Source: Myxococcus sp. (GTDB lineage: Bacteria > Myxococcota > Myxococcia > Myxococcales > Myxococcaceae). From it: 53,826 bases of DNA. Shown in pieces: positions 25,971 through 35,637 of the stretch (position 1 is the first letter of the stretch; every line of letters starts with the position of its first letter). Made by a program: the position numbers and the translations under genes. The stretch covers positions 1 to 53,826 of the forward strand of contig JACSRE010000231.1 of the NCBI GenBank assembly GCA_014879945.1. The letters run 5' to 3'. Below the pieces are notes generated by a model. The model did not search any database. It saw only the letters and a list, made by a program, of their open reading frames with translations, and was not told where the DNA came from.

Positions 25971-27091
25971 TCACAGGGAGACTCTGGAACTCGGCTAACG
26001 CGGTTGGCATCGCAGTGATGCTGGCCTCTGGGACATCGGGCGCCCAGGACGAGCCCTCCCATCATCAGCACCAACCTGACGCATCCGTCCAGTTCGGTTC
26101 GCCCAAGGGGTACGCGCCAATTGAGGTGCGAGATGGCTCGGTCGCAGGATTCTCGCTCGAGGTCGCCACTGTCCAGACCCGCTCGTTGAAGCGGACAATT
26201 CGCACCTTCGGCGTGGTCACATTTGACGAGACCAGGACCTCGCACGTTCACCCCAAAGTGCGCGGAACGCTCGAGTCAGTGTCGGCCAACTTCATTGGCA
26301 AGACGGTGAAGCAGGGGGAACACCTGGCTGAGATCTACAGCCCGACCGTCTATGCCGCACAGTTGGAGCTGGTCGCCGCCCTCAAACAAGCCCGCGGCGC
26401 TGGAGACCCTCTCGTCGAGAGTGCCCGAAGGCGCTTGCAGCTCTGGGACGTACCCACAGCCCAGATTGAGCGAACCGTCCAGGGCCAGAAGGCTTCGCGG
26501 ACCTTCACCCTCGTCGCACCGCGCTCCGGCACGGTGCTCGCGCGTCAGGCAATCAACGGCATGTATGTGAGCCCCGAGACGGAGCTGCTGGTGGTCTCCG
26601 ACCTCTCGGTGGTGTGGGTGCTGGTGGATCTCTACGAGACTGACGTTCCGTTCGTACGACCGGGCACGCCGCTGACGCTGACCATCGAAGGCGTGCCGAA
26701 CGGCCGCGAGGGCCAGGTCGCCTTTCTTCCGCCGACCATCGACGAGAGCACTCGAACCCTCAAGGCCCGAGTGGTGGTCGCGAACAATGAGGGCAACCTC
26801 CGGCCGGGGGCCTTCGTTCAGGCGACCCTGCAGGCTGACCTGGGCGATGCGCTCAGTGTTCCGACCCAGGCAGTGCTTCGCGCCGGCACCCGGGACCTCG
26901 TCTTCGTCGTCAGCGGTGAGCACGTTGAGCCTCGCGAGGTTCGGCTTGGCGCGTCCAGCGGGGAGTTCGTCCAGATTCTCTCAGGGCTGAAGGAAGGCGA
27001 GGCAGTCGCAACGAAGGCCCAGTTCCTGCTCGACTCTGAGAGCCGATTGCGAGCGACCAGCGGTCCAGGAGGCGGCCATGTCGGACACTGA
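25967..27091 (+). CDS. second CusB-like periplasmic adaptor
   Basis: A 374-residue adaptor with a GTG start overlapping the pump stop. A signal-like segment (about 8-26) is followed by a His-rich patch (SHHQHQPD, about 31-38) and the usual adaptor domains (VHPKVRGTLESVSANFIGKT, EIYSPTVYAAQLELVAAL, VVWVLVDLYETDVPF). Unlike the CusB at 21271 it lacks the CPMHP metal-binding domain. It overlaps the second CusA gene by 14 bp, so it is probably the dedicated adaptor for that pump. No second outer-membrane channel is present, so the channel may be shared. Confidence 0.88.
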   Translation: MITGRLWNSANAVGIAVMLASGTSGAQDEPSHHQHQPDASVQFGSPKGYAPIEVRDGSVAGFSLEVATVQTRSLKRTIRTFGVVTFDETRTSHVHPKVRGTLESVSANFIGKTVKQGEHLAEIYSPTVYAAQLELVAALKQARGAGDPLVESARRRLQLWDVPTAQIERTVQGQKASRTFTLVAPRSGTVLARQAINGMYVSPETELLVVSDLSVVWVLVDLYETDVPFVRPGTPLTLTIEGVPNGREGQVAFLPPTIDESTRTLKARVVVANNEGNLRPGAFVQATLQADLGDALSVPTQAVLRAGTRDLVFVVSGEHVEPREVRLGASSGEFVQILSGLKEGEAVATKAQFLLDSESRLRATSGPGGGHVGH

Positions 27092-30000
27092 GCCGCCAAC
27101 CGGCCTCATCGCTCGCGTCATCGACGTCTCGGGCAAACACCGCTGGGTGGTGGTGCTCGCATCTGTGGCGTTTGCGAGTGCCGGCGCGTGGTCAGCTCTG
27201 CACACCCCGCTCGACGCCCTACCGGATCTGTCGGACACGCAGGTCGTCATCGCTACCGAGTGGATGGGCAGAAACCCGACGCTGATCGAAGATCAGGTCA
27301 CGTACCCAATCGTCACGTCGTTCCTCGGTGCGCCCAACGTGAAGACCGTACGGGGCTTTACGATGTTCGGGATGTCGTTCGTCTACGTCATCTTCAAGGA
27401 CGGCACGGACCTCTACTGGGCGCGCTCGCGGGTCGTGGAGTACCTGTCGAAGGTTCGAGCCCGGCTGCCTCCTGGCGTCAACCCACAGATTGGGCCTGAC
27501 GCCACCAGCGTCGGGTGGGTGTACCAGTACGCGCTCGTCGACCCCACGGGCAAACACTCCCTCCAGGAGCTGCGTACCTTGCAGGACTGGACGGTGCGCT
27601 ATGCGCTGCAGTCCGTCGAGGGTGTCTCGGAGGTGGCGGGCGTCGGCGGCTTCGAAAAGCAGTACCAGGTGCAGGTAGATCCTGACCGCCTCAAGGCGTT
27701 CGGTGTGTCGGTGGGCGAGGTCGCAGCAGCGATTCGGAGCGCGAACGACGAAGTGGGCGGTCGGGTCATCGAGATGACCGAGCACGAGTACTCGGTTCGC
27801 GGCCGCGGCTACGTTCGGTCTGCGGAGGACCTCGAGCTCGCGGTGGTAGTGACGCGGGCCGACGGCATTCCTGTTCGCGTGCGCGACGTCGCCGCCGTCG
27901 CGATCGGCGGAAACATACGCCGAGGTGTGGCCGAGCTCGATGGAATGGGAGAGGTCGTGGCGGGCATCGTGGTGATGCGCTCCGGGGAGAACGCCCTCGA
28001 CGTGGCCCAGCGGGTCAGGACCAGAATCGACGAGTTGAGACCGACGCTGCCCGAGGGCGTGAAGTTGGTCACCGTCTACGACCGGAGCACGCTGATACTG
28101 GACTCGGTCCAGACGCTGACTGAGAACGTCACGCAAATCGTTCTCATCATCTTGCTGGTGATTGCTGTCTTCCTCTTCCATTTCCGCTCAGCGCTGGTGA
28201 ACGTCATCACGCTTGGCGTCGCGGTTCTCGGCTCGTTCATCGCATTCTACCTGCTGAAGATGACCATCAACATCATGTCGCTGGCGGGGGTGATTCTCGC
28301 CCTCGGCGACATGGTCGATTCGGGTGTGGTGCTGGTCGAGAACGCGCACAAGAAGATTGAAGCCGCTGAAGCCGACAAGAAGAGCATTGACCGAGGGGCG
28401 CTGATTCTCAGCTCAGCGAGGGAGTTGGGGCCGTCGATGTTCGGAGCGTTGCTCGTCCTCACGGTGGCGTTCTTGCCAGTCTTCGTACTCGAAGGAGAAG
28501 AAGGCCGGCTCTTCCGTCCGCTCGCGCTGGCGAAGACCGCGTCGATGGCAGTCGCTGCGGTGCTCTCCGTGACGCTGGTGCCAGCGCTGATGGTGCTGCT
28601 GCTGAAGGGCAAGATTCGGCCCGAAGAGACGAACCCTGTCGCACGCCTGTGCCGGAACGCATACCGCCCCGTCCTTCGGTTCTGCCTGGTTCACCGCTGG
28701 CCGATGCTCGTTGGTTCCGTGGTGGTGACGCTGCTTACCGCGCTCCCGTTCACCGGGCTGGGTTCCGAGTTCATGCCGCCTTTGTACGAGGGCGACCTGC
28801 TCTTCATGCCAATCACAGTCCCCTCGATTCCAGTCGAGCAGGCGCGCACCCTCCTGCGCTGGCAGGACGCGCAGATTCGTAGCGTGCCTGAAGTCGACCA
28901 GGTGTTCGGGAAAGCGGGCCGCGCTGAAAGCGCGTTGGACCCCGCGCCATTGTCGATGTTCGAGACGGTGGTCAGGCTGAAACCCCGGACTCAATGGCGG
29001 AAGGGGATGACCATCGAGAGCATCACCGCGGAGCTCGGCGCAAGGGTCACCAGTCCTGGCATTCAGGGTTCTTGGACGATGCCCATCAAGGCGCGCATCG
29101 ACATGCTGTCCACGGGCATTCGCACGCCGATTGGCGTCAAGGTGTTCGGCAAGGACCTCGCCACCATCTCTGAAGTGAATGACCAGCTCGAGCGCGTCCT
29201 GAGGACCGTTCCTGGTACCCGCAGCGTCTACGCAGAGCGAGAGCTGGGCGGGTTCTTCCTCGACATCACGCCCAACCGGGAGGCCATCTCCCGATACGGA
29301 GTGACGGTACGCGACGTTCTCGACGTCGTGGAGAGCGTCATCGGCGGGATGGACATCGCCACCACCTACGAGGGACGCGAGCGGTACCGGGTCAACGTTC
29401 GCTACCCGCGGGACCTGCGCGACGACGTCGACTCGGTCGGGCGAATTCTCGTGCCTGTTCAGGCGACTCCGGTGCGAAGGGCGGTCGCAGCGAGAGGGGC
29501 CGCGCGTCCTGAAGACCCGGACCCCATGAGCGGAGGCGCTGGCATGGGTGGCGTCGTCGGGGCGCAGGAAGAACAAGAGCAAATGGGAGGCGGCCCGATG
29601 TCAGCCAGTCCGCCTCCACTGGCGGGCAAACGTGCCTGGGTTCCATTATCGAGCCTGGCTCACATCGAGACCGTGATGGGCCCGCCGATGATCAAGAGCG
29701 AGATGGGCTCGTTGACCGGTTGGGTCTACGTGGACCTCGAGGGCCGAGACGTGGGTGGCTACGTCGACGACGCGAAGGCCGCGGTCGCCCGGGAGGTGAA
29801 GCTGCCGGCTGGCTACTCGCTGAAATGGACCGGGCAGTACGAGCTGTTGGAGCGCGTGCGGGCGCGGCTCGCCTTCGTCCTGCCGCTCACCCTCGCGCTG
29901 GTCTTCCTCATTCTCTATCTCAACTTTCGAGGTGTGATTCAGACGCTGCTGGTGATGAGCGGAGTGCCGTTCGCTGCCGTGGGCGCGGTCTGGACGCTCT

Positions 30001-30401
30001 ACCTGATGCGCTTCAACACCTCGGTCGCCGTGTGGGTCGGGCTGATCGCGTTGCTCGGTGTCGCGGCGGAAACCGCAAGCGTGATGGTCGTCTACCTCGA
30101 CGAAGCATGGAACGCGGGACGAGCCGCGGGGACCATCACCTCCGTTCCGAGCTTGATCGATTCGGCAGTGAACGCAGGAACGATGCGCGTGCGGCCGCTG
30201 CTCATGACCGTCGCGACCAACATCTTCGGCCTGTTGCCTCTGCTGGTCGACACCGGCGTCGGTTCGGACGTCGCCAAACGAATCGCCGCGCCGATGTGGG
30301 GTGGGCTCGTGTCGCTAACCCTCCTCACGCTGCTCATCATCCCCGCGGTCTACGTCGTTTGGCGCGCACCTCAACTGCGCCGTGTTGAAGGTGAGCCGTG
30401 A
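27078..30401 (+). CDS. CusA-like copper/silver RND efflux pump 2 with Gly/Met insertion
   Basis: A 1107-residue pump paralogous to the one at 22686. It has LLFMPIT, LSMFETV and [12 protein letters not shown], matching the Met triad positions of CusA. The TM4 signature is [18 protein letters not shown]. Residues about 793-854 form an insertion not found in E. coli CusA, with Arg/Ala-rich then Gly/Met/Glu-rich sequence ([21 protein letters not shown]), placed in the second periplasmic loop just before the PLSSLAHIE strand. It overlaps the adaptor upstream and the ATPase downstream. Confidence 0.92.
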   Translation: MSDTEPPTGLIARVIDVSGKHRWVVVLASVAFASAGAWSALHTPLDALPDLSDTQVVIATEWMGRNPTLIEDQVTYPIVTSFLGAPNVKTVRGFTMFGMSFVYVIFKDGTDLYWARSRVVEYLSKVRARLPPGVNPQIGPDATSVGWVYQYALVDPTGKHSLQELRTLQDWTVRYALQSVEGVSEVAGVGGFEKQYQVQVDPDRLKAFGVSVGEVAAAIRSANDEVGGRVIEMTEHEYSVRGRGYVRSAEDLELAVVVTRADGIPVRVRDVAAVAIGGNIRRGVAELDGMGEVVAGIVVMRSGENALDVAQRVRTRIDELRPTLPEGVKLVTVYDRSTLILDSVQTLTENVTQIVLIILLVIAVFLFHFRSALVNVITLGVAVLGSFIAFYLLKMTINIMSLAGVILALGDMVDSGVVLVENAHKKIEAAEADKKSIDRGALILSSARELGPSMFGALLVLTVAFLPVFVLEGEEGRLFRPLALAKTASMAVAAVLSVTLVPALMVLLLKGKIRPEETNPVARLCRNAYRPVLRFCLVHRWPMLVGSVVVTLLTALPFTGLGSEFMPPLYEGDLLFMPITVPSIPVEQARTLLRWQDAQIRSVPEVDQVFGKAGRAESALDPAPLSMFETVVRLKPRTQWRKGMTIESITAELGARVTSPGIQGSWTMPIKARIDMLSTGIRTPIGVKVFGKDLATISEVNDQLERVLRTVPGTRSVYAERELGGFFLDITPNREAISRYGVTVRDVLDVVESVIGGMDIATTYEGRERYRVNVRYPRDLRDDVDSVGRILVPVQATPVRRAVAARGAARPEDPDPMSGGAGMGGVVGAQEEQEQMGGGPMSASPPPLAGKRAWVPLSSLAHIETVMGPPMIKSEMGSLTGWVYVDLEGRDVGGYVDDAKAAVAREVKLPAGYSLKWTGQYELLERVRARLAFVLPLTLALVFLILYLNFRGVIQTLLVMSGVPFAAVGAVWTLYLMRFNTSVAVWVGLIALLGVAAETASVMVVYLDEAWNAGRAAGTITSVPSLIDSAVNAGTMRVRPLLMTVATNIFGLLPLLVDTGVGSDVAKRIAAPMWGGLVSLTLLTLLIIPAVYVVWRAPQLRRVEGEP

Positions 30402-32746
30402 TGAACCAGGGACCTCATGAGCACCGCGGTGGCCACGAAGACGCCAGCGCTTCGACGACCGACCCCGTGTGCGGCATGCACGTCGTACCCTGGCATTCGA
30501 AGGGTGGGACTTGTCGGTTTCAGGGTCGCGACTTCTTTTTCTGCAGCGAGAAGTGCCGCGAGAAGTTCAAGGCCACGCCGGACGACTACGTCGCCGCAAA
30601 AAACGACCCTTCGCCACCTGAGCCGACCGCCGAGACCGAATACACCTGCCCGATGCACCCCGAGGTCGTCCGGCAGGGCCCCGGAAGTTGCCCTCGCTGT
30701 GGGATGGCGCTCGAGCCGCGCACGGTCTCGCTCAGTGAGCGGAACCCGGAACTGGAGGACATGACGCGACGGTTCTGGGTCGCCGTTGCGCTCACGAGCC
30801 CCGTCTTCGCCCTGGCCATGGCCGAGCTGTTGCCGGGTCAGCCTGTTCATCACGCACTCGGCGCGAAGCTCGTCATCTGGGTTCAGCTCGCGCTGTCGAC
30901 GCCCGTGGTGCTTTGGGGGGGCTGGCCGCTCTTCCTGCGCGGCTGGGCGTCACTCCGAAACCGCAGCCTCAACATGTTCACGCTCATCGCGCTGGGGATC
31001 GGGGTCGCGTACGCCTACAGCCTCGTCGCAACGCTGGTGCCTGACCTCTTCCCACCTACGGTTCGGGGGCACGGCGGGCAGGTGGGCGTCTACTTCGAGG
31101 CAGCTGCTGGCATCACTGTGCTCGTGCTGCTCGGCCAGGTGCTCGAGCTTCGGGCACGGAGCAGCACCTCGAGCGCACTCAAGGCACTGCTTGGTCTTGC
31201 CCCGAAGACCGCTCGGGCTCTTCGCGACGACGGGTCCGAAGAAGACGTCCCGCTGCAGCACGTGAAGCCCGGCGACCGGCTGCGCGTTCGGCCCGGAGAG
31301 AAGGTGCCAGTCGATGGACTGATCGTCGACGGCGCGAGCTCGGTTGATGAGTCGATGGTCACCGGAGAGTCCATCCCGGTTGAGAAGGGTCGAGACAGCC
31401 GCGTGACCGGCGGCACCGTGAACCAGACGGGCGGCTTCATCATGCGGGCAGAGCGCGTCGGCCGCGACACGATGCTCGCTCAAATCGTGCGCATGGTGGG
31501 TGAAGCCCAGCGCAGCCGAGCGCCCATCCAGCGGCTTGCCGACGTGGTCGCCGCCTTCTTTGTTCCTGGCGTCGTCGTCGTGGCCATCGCGACCTTTGTG
31601 GTCTGGGCGCTCGTCGGGCCGGACCCGCGCATCGCCCACGCGCTCGTGAACGCGGTGGCAGTGCTGATCATCGCCTGCCCATGTGCGCTCGGGCTCGCGA
31701 CGCCCATGTCGATCATGGTCGGGACGGGGCAAGGGGCGCTCGCGGGCGTCCTCATCAAGCACGCCGAGGCCATCGAAATCATGGAGCGCGTTGACACGCT
31801 GGTGGTCGACAAGACTGGCACGCTCACCGAGGGCAAACCGCGCCTGATGTCAGTTGTTTCAGCGCACGACCTGGCGGAGTCGGAGCTCTTGCGGCTGGCC
31901 GCCAGCCTGGAGCAAGGCAGCGAGCACCCGCTCGCGGCCTCGATCGTCGCGGGTGCCAGGGAGCGCGGTCTTCAGCTCGCCGACCTCAGCCATTTCCGAT
32001 CGCTTTCCGGCAAGGGCGTCATTGGCTCGATCGAGGGACGAACTATCGCGCTCGGAAACCGGGGCTTGCTCGAAGAGCAGGGGGCTGCACCGGGGGTACT
32101 TGGCGAGCGAGCTGAATTGCTCCGCCGCGAGGGCCAGACGGTGGTCTTCATCGCCGTCGATGGTGCGCTCGCTGGACTCCTCGGCGTCGCCGATCCAATC
32201 AAGGCTTCGACCCCCGAGGCCCTTCGCCTGCTCCACGAGGCGGGCATTCGCGTCGTCATGCTGAGCGGCGATAGCCGCACCACCGCAAGTGCAGTCGCGA
32301 GGAGGCTCGGAATCGATGAGGTTGAGGCAGAGGTGCTGCCTGAACAGAAGCGCGACGTGGTGAAGCGCCTGCAATCTCAGGGGCGCACTGTGGCGATGGC
32401 GGGCGACGGCGTCAACGACGCCCCTGCTCTTGCGCAGGCGCACGTCGGCGTTGCCATGGGTACCGGCACCGACGTCGCGATGGAGAGCGCCGGCATCACG
32501 CTCGTGAAGGGCGACCTCCGAGGCATCGCGAAGGCGCGGCACCTCTCCCGGAGCACGATGCGGAACATCCGCCAAAACCTGTTCTTCGCCTTCATCTACA
32601 ACGCGCTGGGCGTCCCTGTTGCTGCGGGCCTTCTCTATCCGGCTTTTGGCCTCCTGCTCAGCCCGATGGTCGCGAGCGCCGCCATGGCCTTCAGCTCCGT
32701 CTCGGTCATCGGCAATGCGCTTCGGCTGCGGAGGGCTCGACTGTGA
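30401..32746 (+). CDS. copA: CopA-type Cu+/Ag+ P1B ATPase with YHS and heavy-metal-binding domains
   Basis: A 781-residue copper-exporting ATPase. It has no N-terminal HMA domain. Instead it has a YHS domain (about 21-64: [18 protein letters not shown]) and a heavy-metal-binding motif (about 81-105: [16 protein letters not shown]). It then has the TGES actuator loop (MVTGES), [11 protein letters not shown] in the transport helix, [11 protein letters not shown] phosphorylation motif, SEHPLA and [10 protein letters not shown]. The CPC motif assigns Cu+/Ag+ (P1B-1). GTG 30398 or ATG 30401 could start it; both overlap the pump stop. Confidence 0.93.
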   Translation: MNQGPHEHRGGHEDASASTTDPVCGMHVVPWHSKGGTCRFQGRDFFFCSEKCREKFKATPDDYVAAKNDPSPPEPTAETEYTCPMHPEVVRQGPGSCPRCGMALEPRTVSLSERNPELEDMTRRFWVAVALTSPVFALAMAELLPGQPVHHALGAKLVIWVQLALSTPVVLWGGWPLFLRGWASLRNRSLNMFTLIALGIGVAYAYSLVATLVPDLFPPTVRGHGGQVGVYFEAAAGITVLVLLGQVLELRARSSTSSALKALLGLAPKTARALRDDGSEEDVPLQHVKPGDRLRVRPGEKVPVDGLIVDGASSVDESMVTGESIPVEKGRDSRVTGGTVNQTGGFIMRAERVGRDTMLAQIVRMVGEAQRSRAPIQRLADVVAAFFVPGVVVVAIATFVVWALVGPDPRIAHALVNAVAVLIIACPCALGLATPMSIMVGTGQGALAGVLIKHAEAIEIMERVDTLVVDKTGTLTEGKPRLMSVVSAHDLAESELLRLAASLEQGSEHPLAASIVAGARERGLQLADLSHFRSLSGKGVIGSIEGRTIALGNRGLLEEQGAAPGVLGERAELLRREGQTVVFIAVDGALAGLLGVADPIKASTPEALRLLHEAGIRVVMLSGDSRTTASAVARRLGIDEVEAEVLPEQKRDVVKRLQSQGRTVAMAGDGVNDAPALAQAHVGVAMGTGTDVAMESAGITLVKGDLRGIAKARHLSRSTMRNIRQNLFFAFIYNALGVPVAAGLLYPAFGLLLSPMVASAAMAFSSVSVIGNALRLRRARL

Positions 32747-32762
32747 GCCTCAGGGCTGCTCG

Positions 32763-33434
32763 ATGAGAAACCTCTACGCCGTGCATCGATGGCTGGGCCT
32801 CTTGGCGCTCGGTCAAGTCTCCATCTGGTTCTTCACCGGGCTGGTGATGTCGAGCCTGCCGATTGGACAAGTTCGCGGTGACGAGACCCGCTCGCCGCTC
32901 TCGGCACCGCCGATTGACTGGGAGCGCGTCGTGATGCTCCCAGGCGACGCAGCGAGCGGCGCCGAGGAGGTTTCGCTTCGGATGCTCGATGGAGTCCCTG
33001 TGTATGAAGTGCGTGGCAAGGAGGCCAGACTCCTGGACGCGACCAGCGGTCGAGTGGTCGAGGTGGATGCGGCCCGCGCTGGTCGCATCGCCCAGGCTGA
33101 CCAGCGGGGACCGCCGTCCGTCGTCGCCATTGAGCGCCTCGACGCGCCGACAGTCGAGTACCGCGAGAAGCCAGTTCCGGCGTGGGCGGTCCAACTCGCC
33201 GACGAGGCCCGCACCACCGTCTACGTCGACGCGCGAACCGGCAGGGTCTCGGCCCGCCGAAACAACTCATGGAGGGTCTTCGACTTCGTGTGGGGTCTCC
33301 ACATCATGGATTGGCGGGAGCGGAAGGACTTCAACACCCTGCTCCTCTCCGTTTTCGCTGCGGCCGCCCTGGCGATGGCCGTCTCGGGTGGGGCGATCTG
33401 GGTTTTCCGGGCTCTCCGACGACTTCGGCGCTGA
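32763..33434 (+). CDS. PepSY-domain membrane protein
   Basis: A 223-residue inner-membrane protein with an N-terminal helix (about 5-28: HRWLGLLALGQVSIWFFTGL), a periplasmic PepSY-containing region (about 60-165, with VYEVRG, TVYVDARTGRVS) and a C-terminal helix (about 195-215). Related proteins occur in copper and iron loci and in flavin/heme reductase-like systems. The specific role is unknown. It lies 17 bp after the copper ATPase and is the last gene before ECF promoter 4. Confidence 0.75.
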   Translation: MRNLYAVHRWLGLLALGQVSIWFFTGLVMSSLPIGQVRGDETRSPLSAPPIDWERVVMLPGDAASGAEEVSLRMLDGVPVYEVRGKEARLLDATSGRVVEVDAARAGRIAQADQRGPPSVVAIERLDAPTVEYREKPVPAWAVQLADEARTTVYVDARTGRVSARRNNSWRVFDFVWGLHIMDWRERKDFNTLLLSVFAAAALAMAVSGGAIWVFRALRRLRR

Positions 33435-33439
33435 AATGA

Positions 33440-33468
33440 GGTCACGGCTTCAGCCGCTCGCGCCTATT
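33440..33468 (+). promoter_or_regulatory. ECF-type promoter 4 (lipoprotein and multicopper-oxidase operon)
   Basis: GGTCACG (33440-33446, one mismatch), a 16-bp spacer ending TCGCG and CCTATT (33463-33468). The GTG at 33475 lies at the expected transcription start, so this mRNA would also be leaderless. The site begins 6 bp after the PepSY stop codon. Confidence 0.74.
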
Positions 33469-33474
33469 TCCATC

Positions 33475-33921
33475 GTGCGAATTTCACTCCTGACCTTTTC
33501 CTTCTTCGTCGTCCTTGGGTGCAGTCCTCTGCCGGAGCCCATCTCGACCTCCGATGCGGGCGCTGACGCGGGCACGGGAACAAGTGCCCCGGTCGACGCT
33601 GGCCCGACCGGCAGCGACGGGGGAGCCGACGCGGGCATCACCGACGGCGGAATCGCCCTTCCCGTCGTCAGCTCTGCGGTCGTCGTCACCCACGGTTCGA
33701 TTCGGGTGCAGTGGACCAACCCGAACCCCGCCTGTGACACCCTTACGTTGATGCGGTCGAAGGACGGGGCCGCAGCCGTGATTGCCAGCCAGCCCGCGTC
33801 GACCGCTACCGAGGTCGTGGACGCTCCGGGCCACGCGAGCGGCACCTATTGCTACTCGCTGAGTTGTTCGCGCGGCGGCGCCCCGCAGGGCACCTCGAAC
33901 CAGAAGTGCGCGACGCAGTGA
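33475..33921 (+). CDS. lipoprotein with Asp-Ala-Gly linker and Fn3-like domain
   Basis: A 148-residue lipoprotein with signal ending VVLGC, then a linker rich in Asp, Ala and Gly (about 25-60) typical of myxobacterial lipoproteins, then a small beta domain (about 62-148: VVTHGSIRVQWTNPNPACDT, YCYSLSCSRGG). The domain ends in paired Cys. The GTG start at 33475 sits at ECF promoter 4 and no Shine-Dalgarno sequence is visible, as expected for leaderless initiation. Its role in copper handling is inferred only from position. Confidence 0.68.
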   Translation: MRISLLTFSFFVVLGCSPLPEPISTSDAGADAGTGTSAPVDAGPTGSDGGADAGITDGGIALPVVSSAVVVTHGSIRVQWTNPNPACDTLTLMRSKDGAAAVIASQPASTATEVVDAPGHASGTYCYSLSCSRGGAPQGTSNQKCATQ

Positions 33922-33953
33922 CACCGTTTCTCTCTCAGCACGGAGTCTCACCC

Positions 33954-34280
33954 ATGAAGAAGCCGTTGATCTTGATGCTTGTTCTCGCGGGTTGCGGTTC
34001 GGCCGGCCCTCAGGCGCCGATGCTGAAGTCCGTCGAGAAGATGGACGGAGCCCTGATGCTCTACTGGACGAACATGGAGACGGGCTGCGTGACGGTCGAG
34101 GGAGAGCGGAAGGATGGCTCTGGCGCCTACGCGGTCGTCTTCTCGGTGCCGGGTGAGGTCGACAACAAGCACGACGCGACCGCGACGAAGGACACGACCT
34201 ACACGTACCGGCTCCGGTGCATGAAAGGCGACAAGGCCTCCGTCTACTCCGATGAGATGAGCATGAACCCCGTTCGGTAG
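33954..34280 (+). CDS. small lipoprotein, related to the preceding one
   Basis: A 108-residue lipoprotein: the signal ends LVLAGC, then a domain similar in outline to the previous lipoprotein (ALMLYWTNMETGCVTV, TYTYRLRCMKGDK), with a Cys pair in matching places but no Asp/Ala linker. The two form a tandem pair before the multicopper oxidase. The function is unknown. It ends with a Met-containing tail (DEMSMNPVR). Confidence 0.65.
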   Translation: MKKPLILMLVLAGCGSAGPQAPMLKSVEKMDGALMLYWTNMETGCVTVEGERKDGSGAYAVVFSVPGEVDNKHDATATKDTTYTYRLRCMKGDKASVYSDEMSMNPVR

Positions 34281-34283
34281 CCT

Positions 34284-35630
34284 ATGCGCTCACTTCTTGT
34301 TTCGCTCCTGGCGCTGACCGCCTGCGCCCCGTCTCAAACAGACCTCCCGACGCTTCCGAGTGTTGAAGACACGGACCCGTCATCATCCGTCGTGCACCTG
34401 GCGCTTCGAGCGCAGGTCGCGTCGGTGCGCTTCGGCGACGCCCCCCCGACCGAGGTCTGGACGTACAACGGCACGGTGCCGGGGCCTCTCATTGAGGCCA
34501 ACATGGGAGACCGCCTGGTGGTCGATTTTCAGAACGACCTCCCCGAGGCCACCACCATCCACTGGCATGGCGTTCGTGTGCCGAACTCGATGGACGGCGT
34601 GCCTTTGATGGACAATGCGGTGCCAGCCGGTGGCTCCTTCCGGTACGAATTCACGCTGAAAGACAGCGGCCTCTTCTGGTTCCACCCGCACGTGCGCTCG
34701 GCGATTCAAGTGCAGAAGGGGCTATACGGCGTGATTCGGGTCCGTGGTCTGGCAGAACCCTCATCAGACCTCGAGCAGGTCCTCGTCCTCGACGACATCA
34801 AGCTCCGCGCCGACGGCAGCATCTCAGAATACCTCGATGATGCTTCCGCCATGATCGGCCGCCAGGGCAACACCCTCCTCGCTAATGGGGTCGTGCACCC
34901 ACTGCTTCGGCTGCCCGCTGGGGGGGTAACACGTCTCCGCGTGGTGAACACCGCCAACGCAAGGTACTTCACGCTCGGCGCGGCAGGCTTGAAGTTCCTC
35001 GTCTTTGGAACTGACGGATCGCCGTACGCCAAGCCCTTTGAAGCGGAGACAGTGATGTTGGTGCCTGGTGAGCGCCTTGACCTGTTCGTCAAAGGGCCCG
35101 CCAGCGGTGATGTCGAGCTGATGGCGCTCCCCTACGAGCGCGGGCACATGACCGGGAACGCATCGCCGCTCGCAGTCGCCACGCTCCGCTTTTCAGGCAA
35201 GCCAAGCGCAACCGAGCTCCCTGCCGAACCAACTGACATCGAGGCACTGCCTGTGCCTGCGAGCCCGTCGTTTCGAATCGCCCTGAGCGAGCAGGCCGAG
35301 GCGGGGAACATCCGCTTCTTCGTCAACGAGAGGCAATGGCCCGACGTCGCCGCCTGGACGCCAGGGGCCGGCGTGAGCGTCTTTGAGGTCGTCAACGAGT
35401 CGGAGATGGATCACCCGTTCCACCTTCATGGCTTCTTCTTCCAGGTCCTGAGCAGAAACGACGTAGCTGAGGCCTCCGCGAGGCGCGTGTGGAAGGACAC
35501 CATCAACATCCCCGCGAAGTCGTCTATCAAGGCCGTCGTGCGCTTCGACGAGCCCGGCCGCTGGATGTACCACTGCCATATCCTCGAGCACGCGGAGGGC
35601 GGGATGATGGGAGAGGTCTCCATCCCGTAG
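34284..35630 (+). CDS. multicopper oxidase (CueO/laccase-like), lipoprotein
   Basis: A periplasmic copper oxidase of 448 residues that should oxidise Cu(I) to less toxic Cu(II). All four copper-binding motifs are present: HWHG (93-96), HPH (134-136), HPFHLHG (377-383) and HCHILEH (430-436) with axial Met441. The signal ends in a lipobox (LTAC). It is shorter than CueO (516) and lacks a large Met-rich insert. It starts 3 bp after the small lipoprotein and lies in the operon read from ECF promoter 4. Confidence 0.93.
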   Translation: MRSLLVSLLALTACAPSQTDLPTLPSVEDTDPSSSVVHLALRAQVASVRFGDAPPTEVWTYNGTVPGPLIEANMGDRLVVDFQNDLPEATTIHWHGVRVPNSMDGVPLMDNAVPAGGSFRYEFTLKDSGLFWFHPHVRSAIQVQKGLYGVIRVRGLAEPSSDLEQVLVLDDIKLRADGSISEYLDDASAMIGRQGNTLLANGVVHPLLRLPAGGVTRLRVVNTANARYFTLGAAGLKFLVFGTDGSPYAKPFEAETVMLVPGERLDLFVKGPASGDVELMALPYERGHMTGNASPLAVATLRFSGKPSATELPAEPTDIEALPVPASPSFRIALSEQAEAGNIRFFVNERQWPDVAAWTPGAGVSVFEVVNESEMDHPFHLHGFFFQVLSRNDVAEASARRVWKDTINIPAKSSIKAVVRFDEPGRWMYHCHILEHAEGGMMGEVSIP

Positions 35631-35637
35631 AAGCAAG

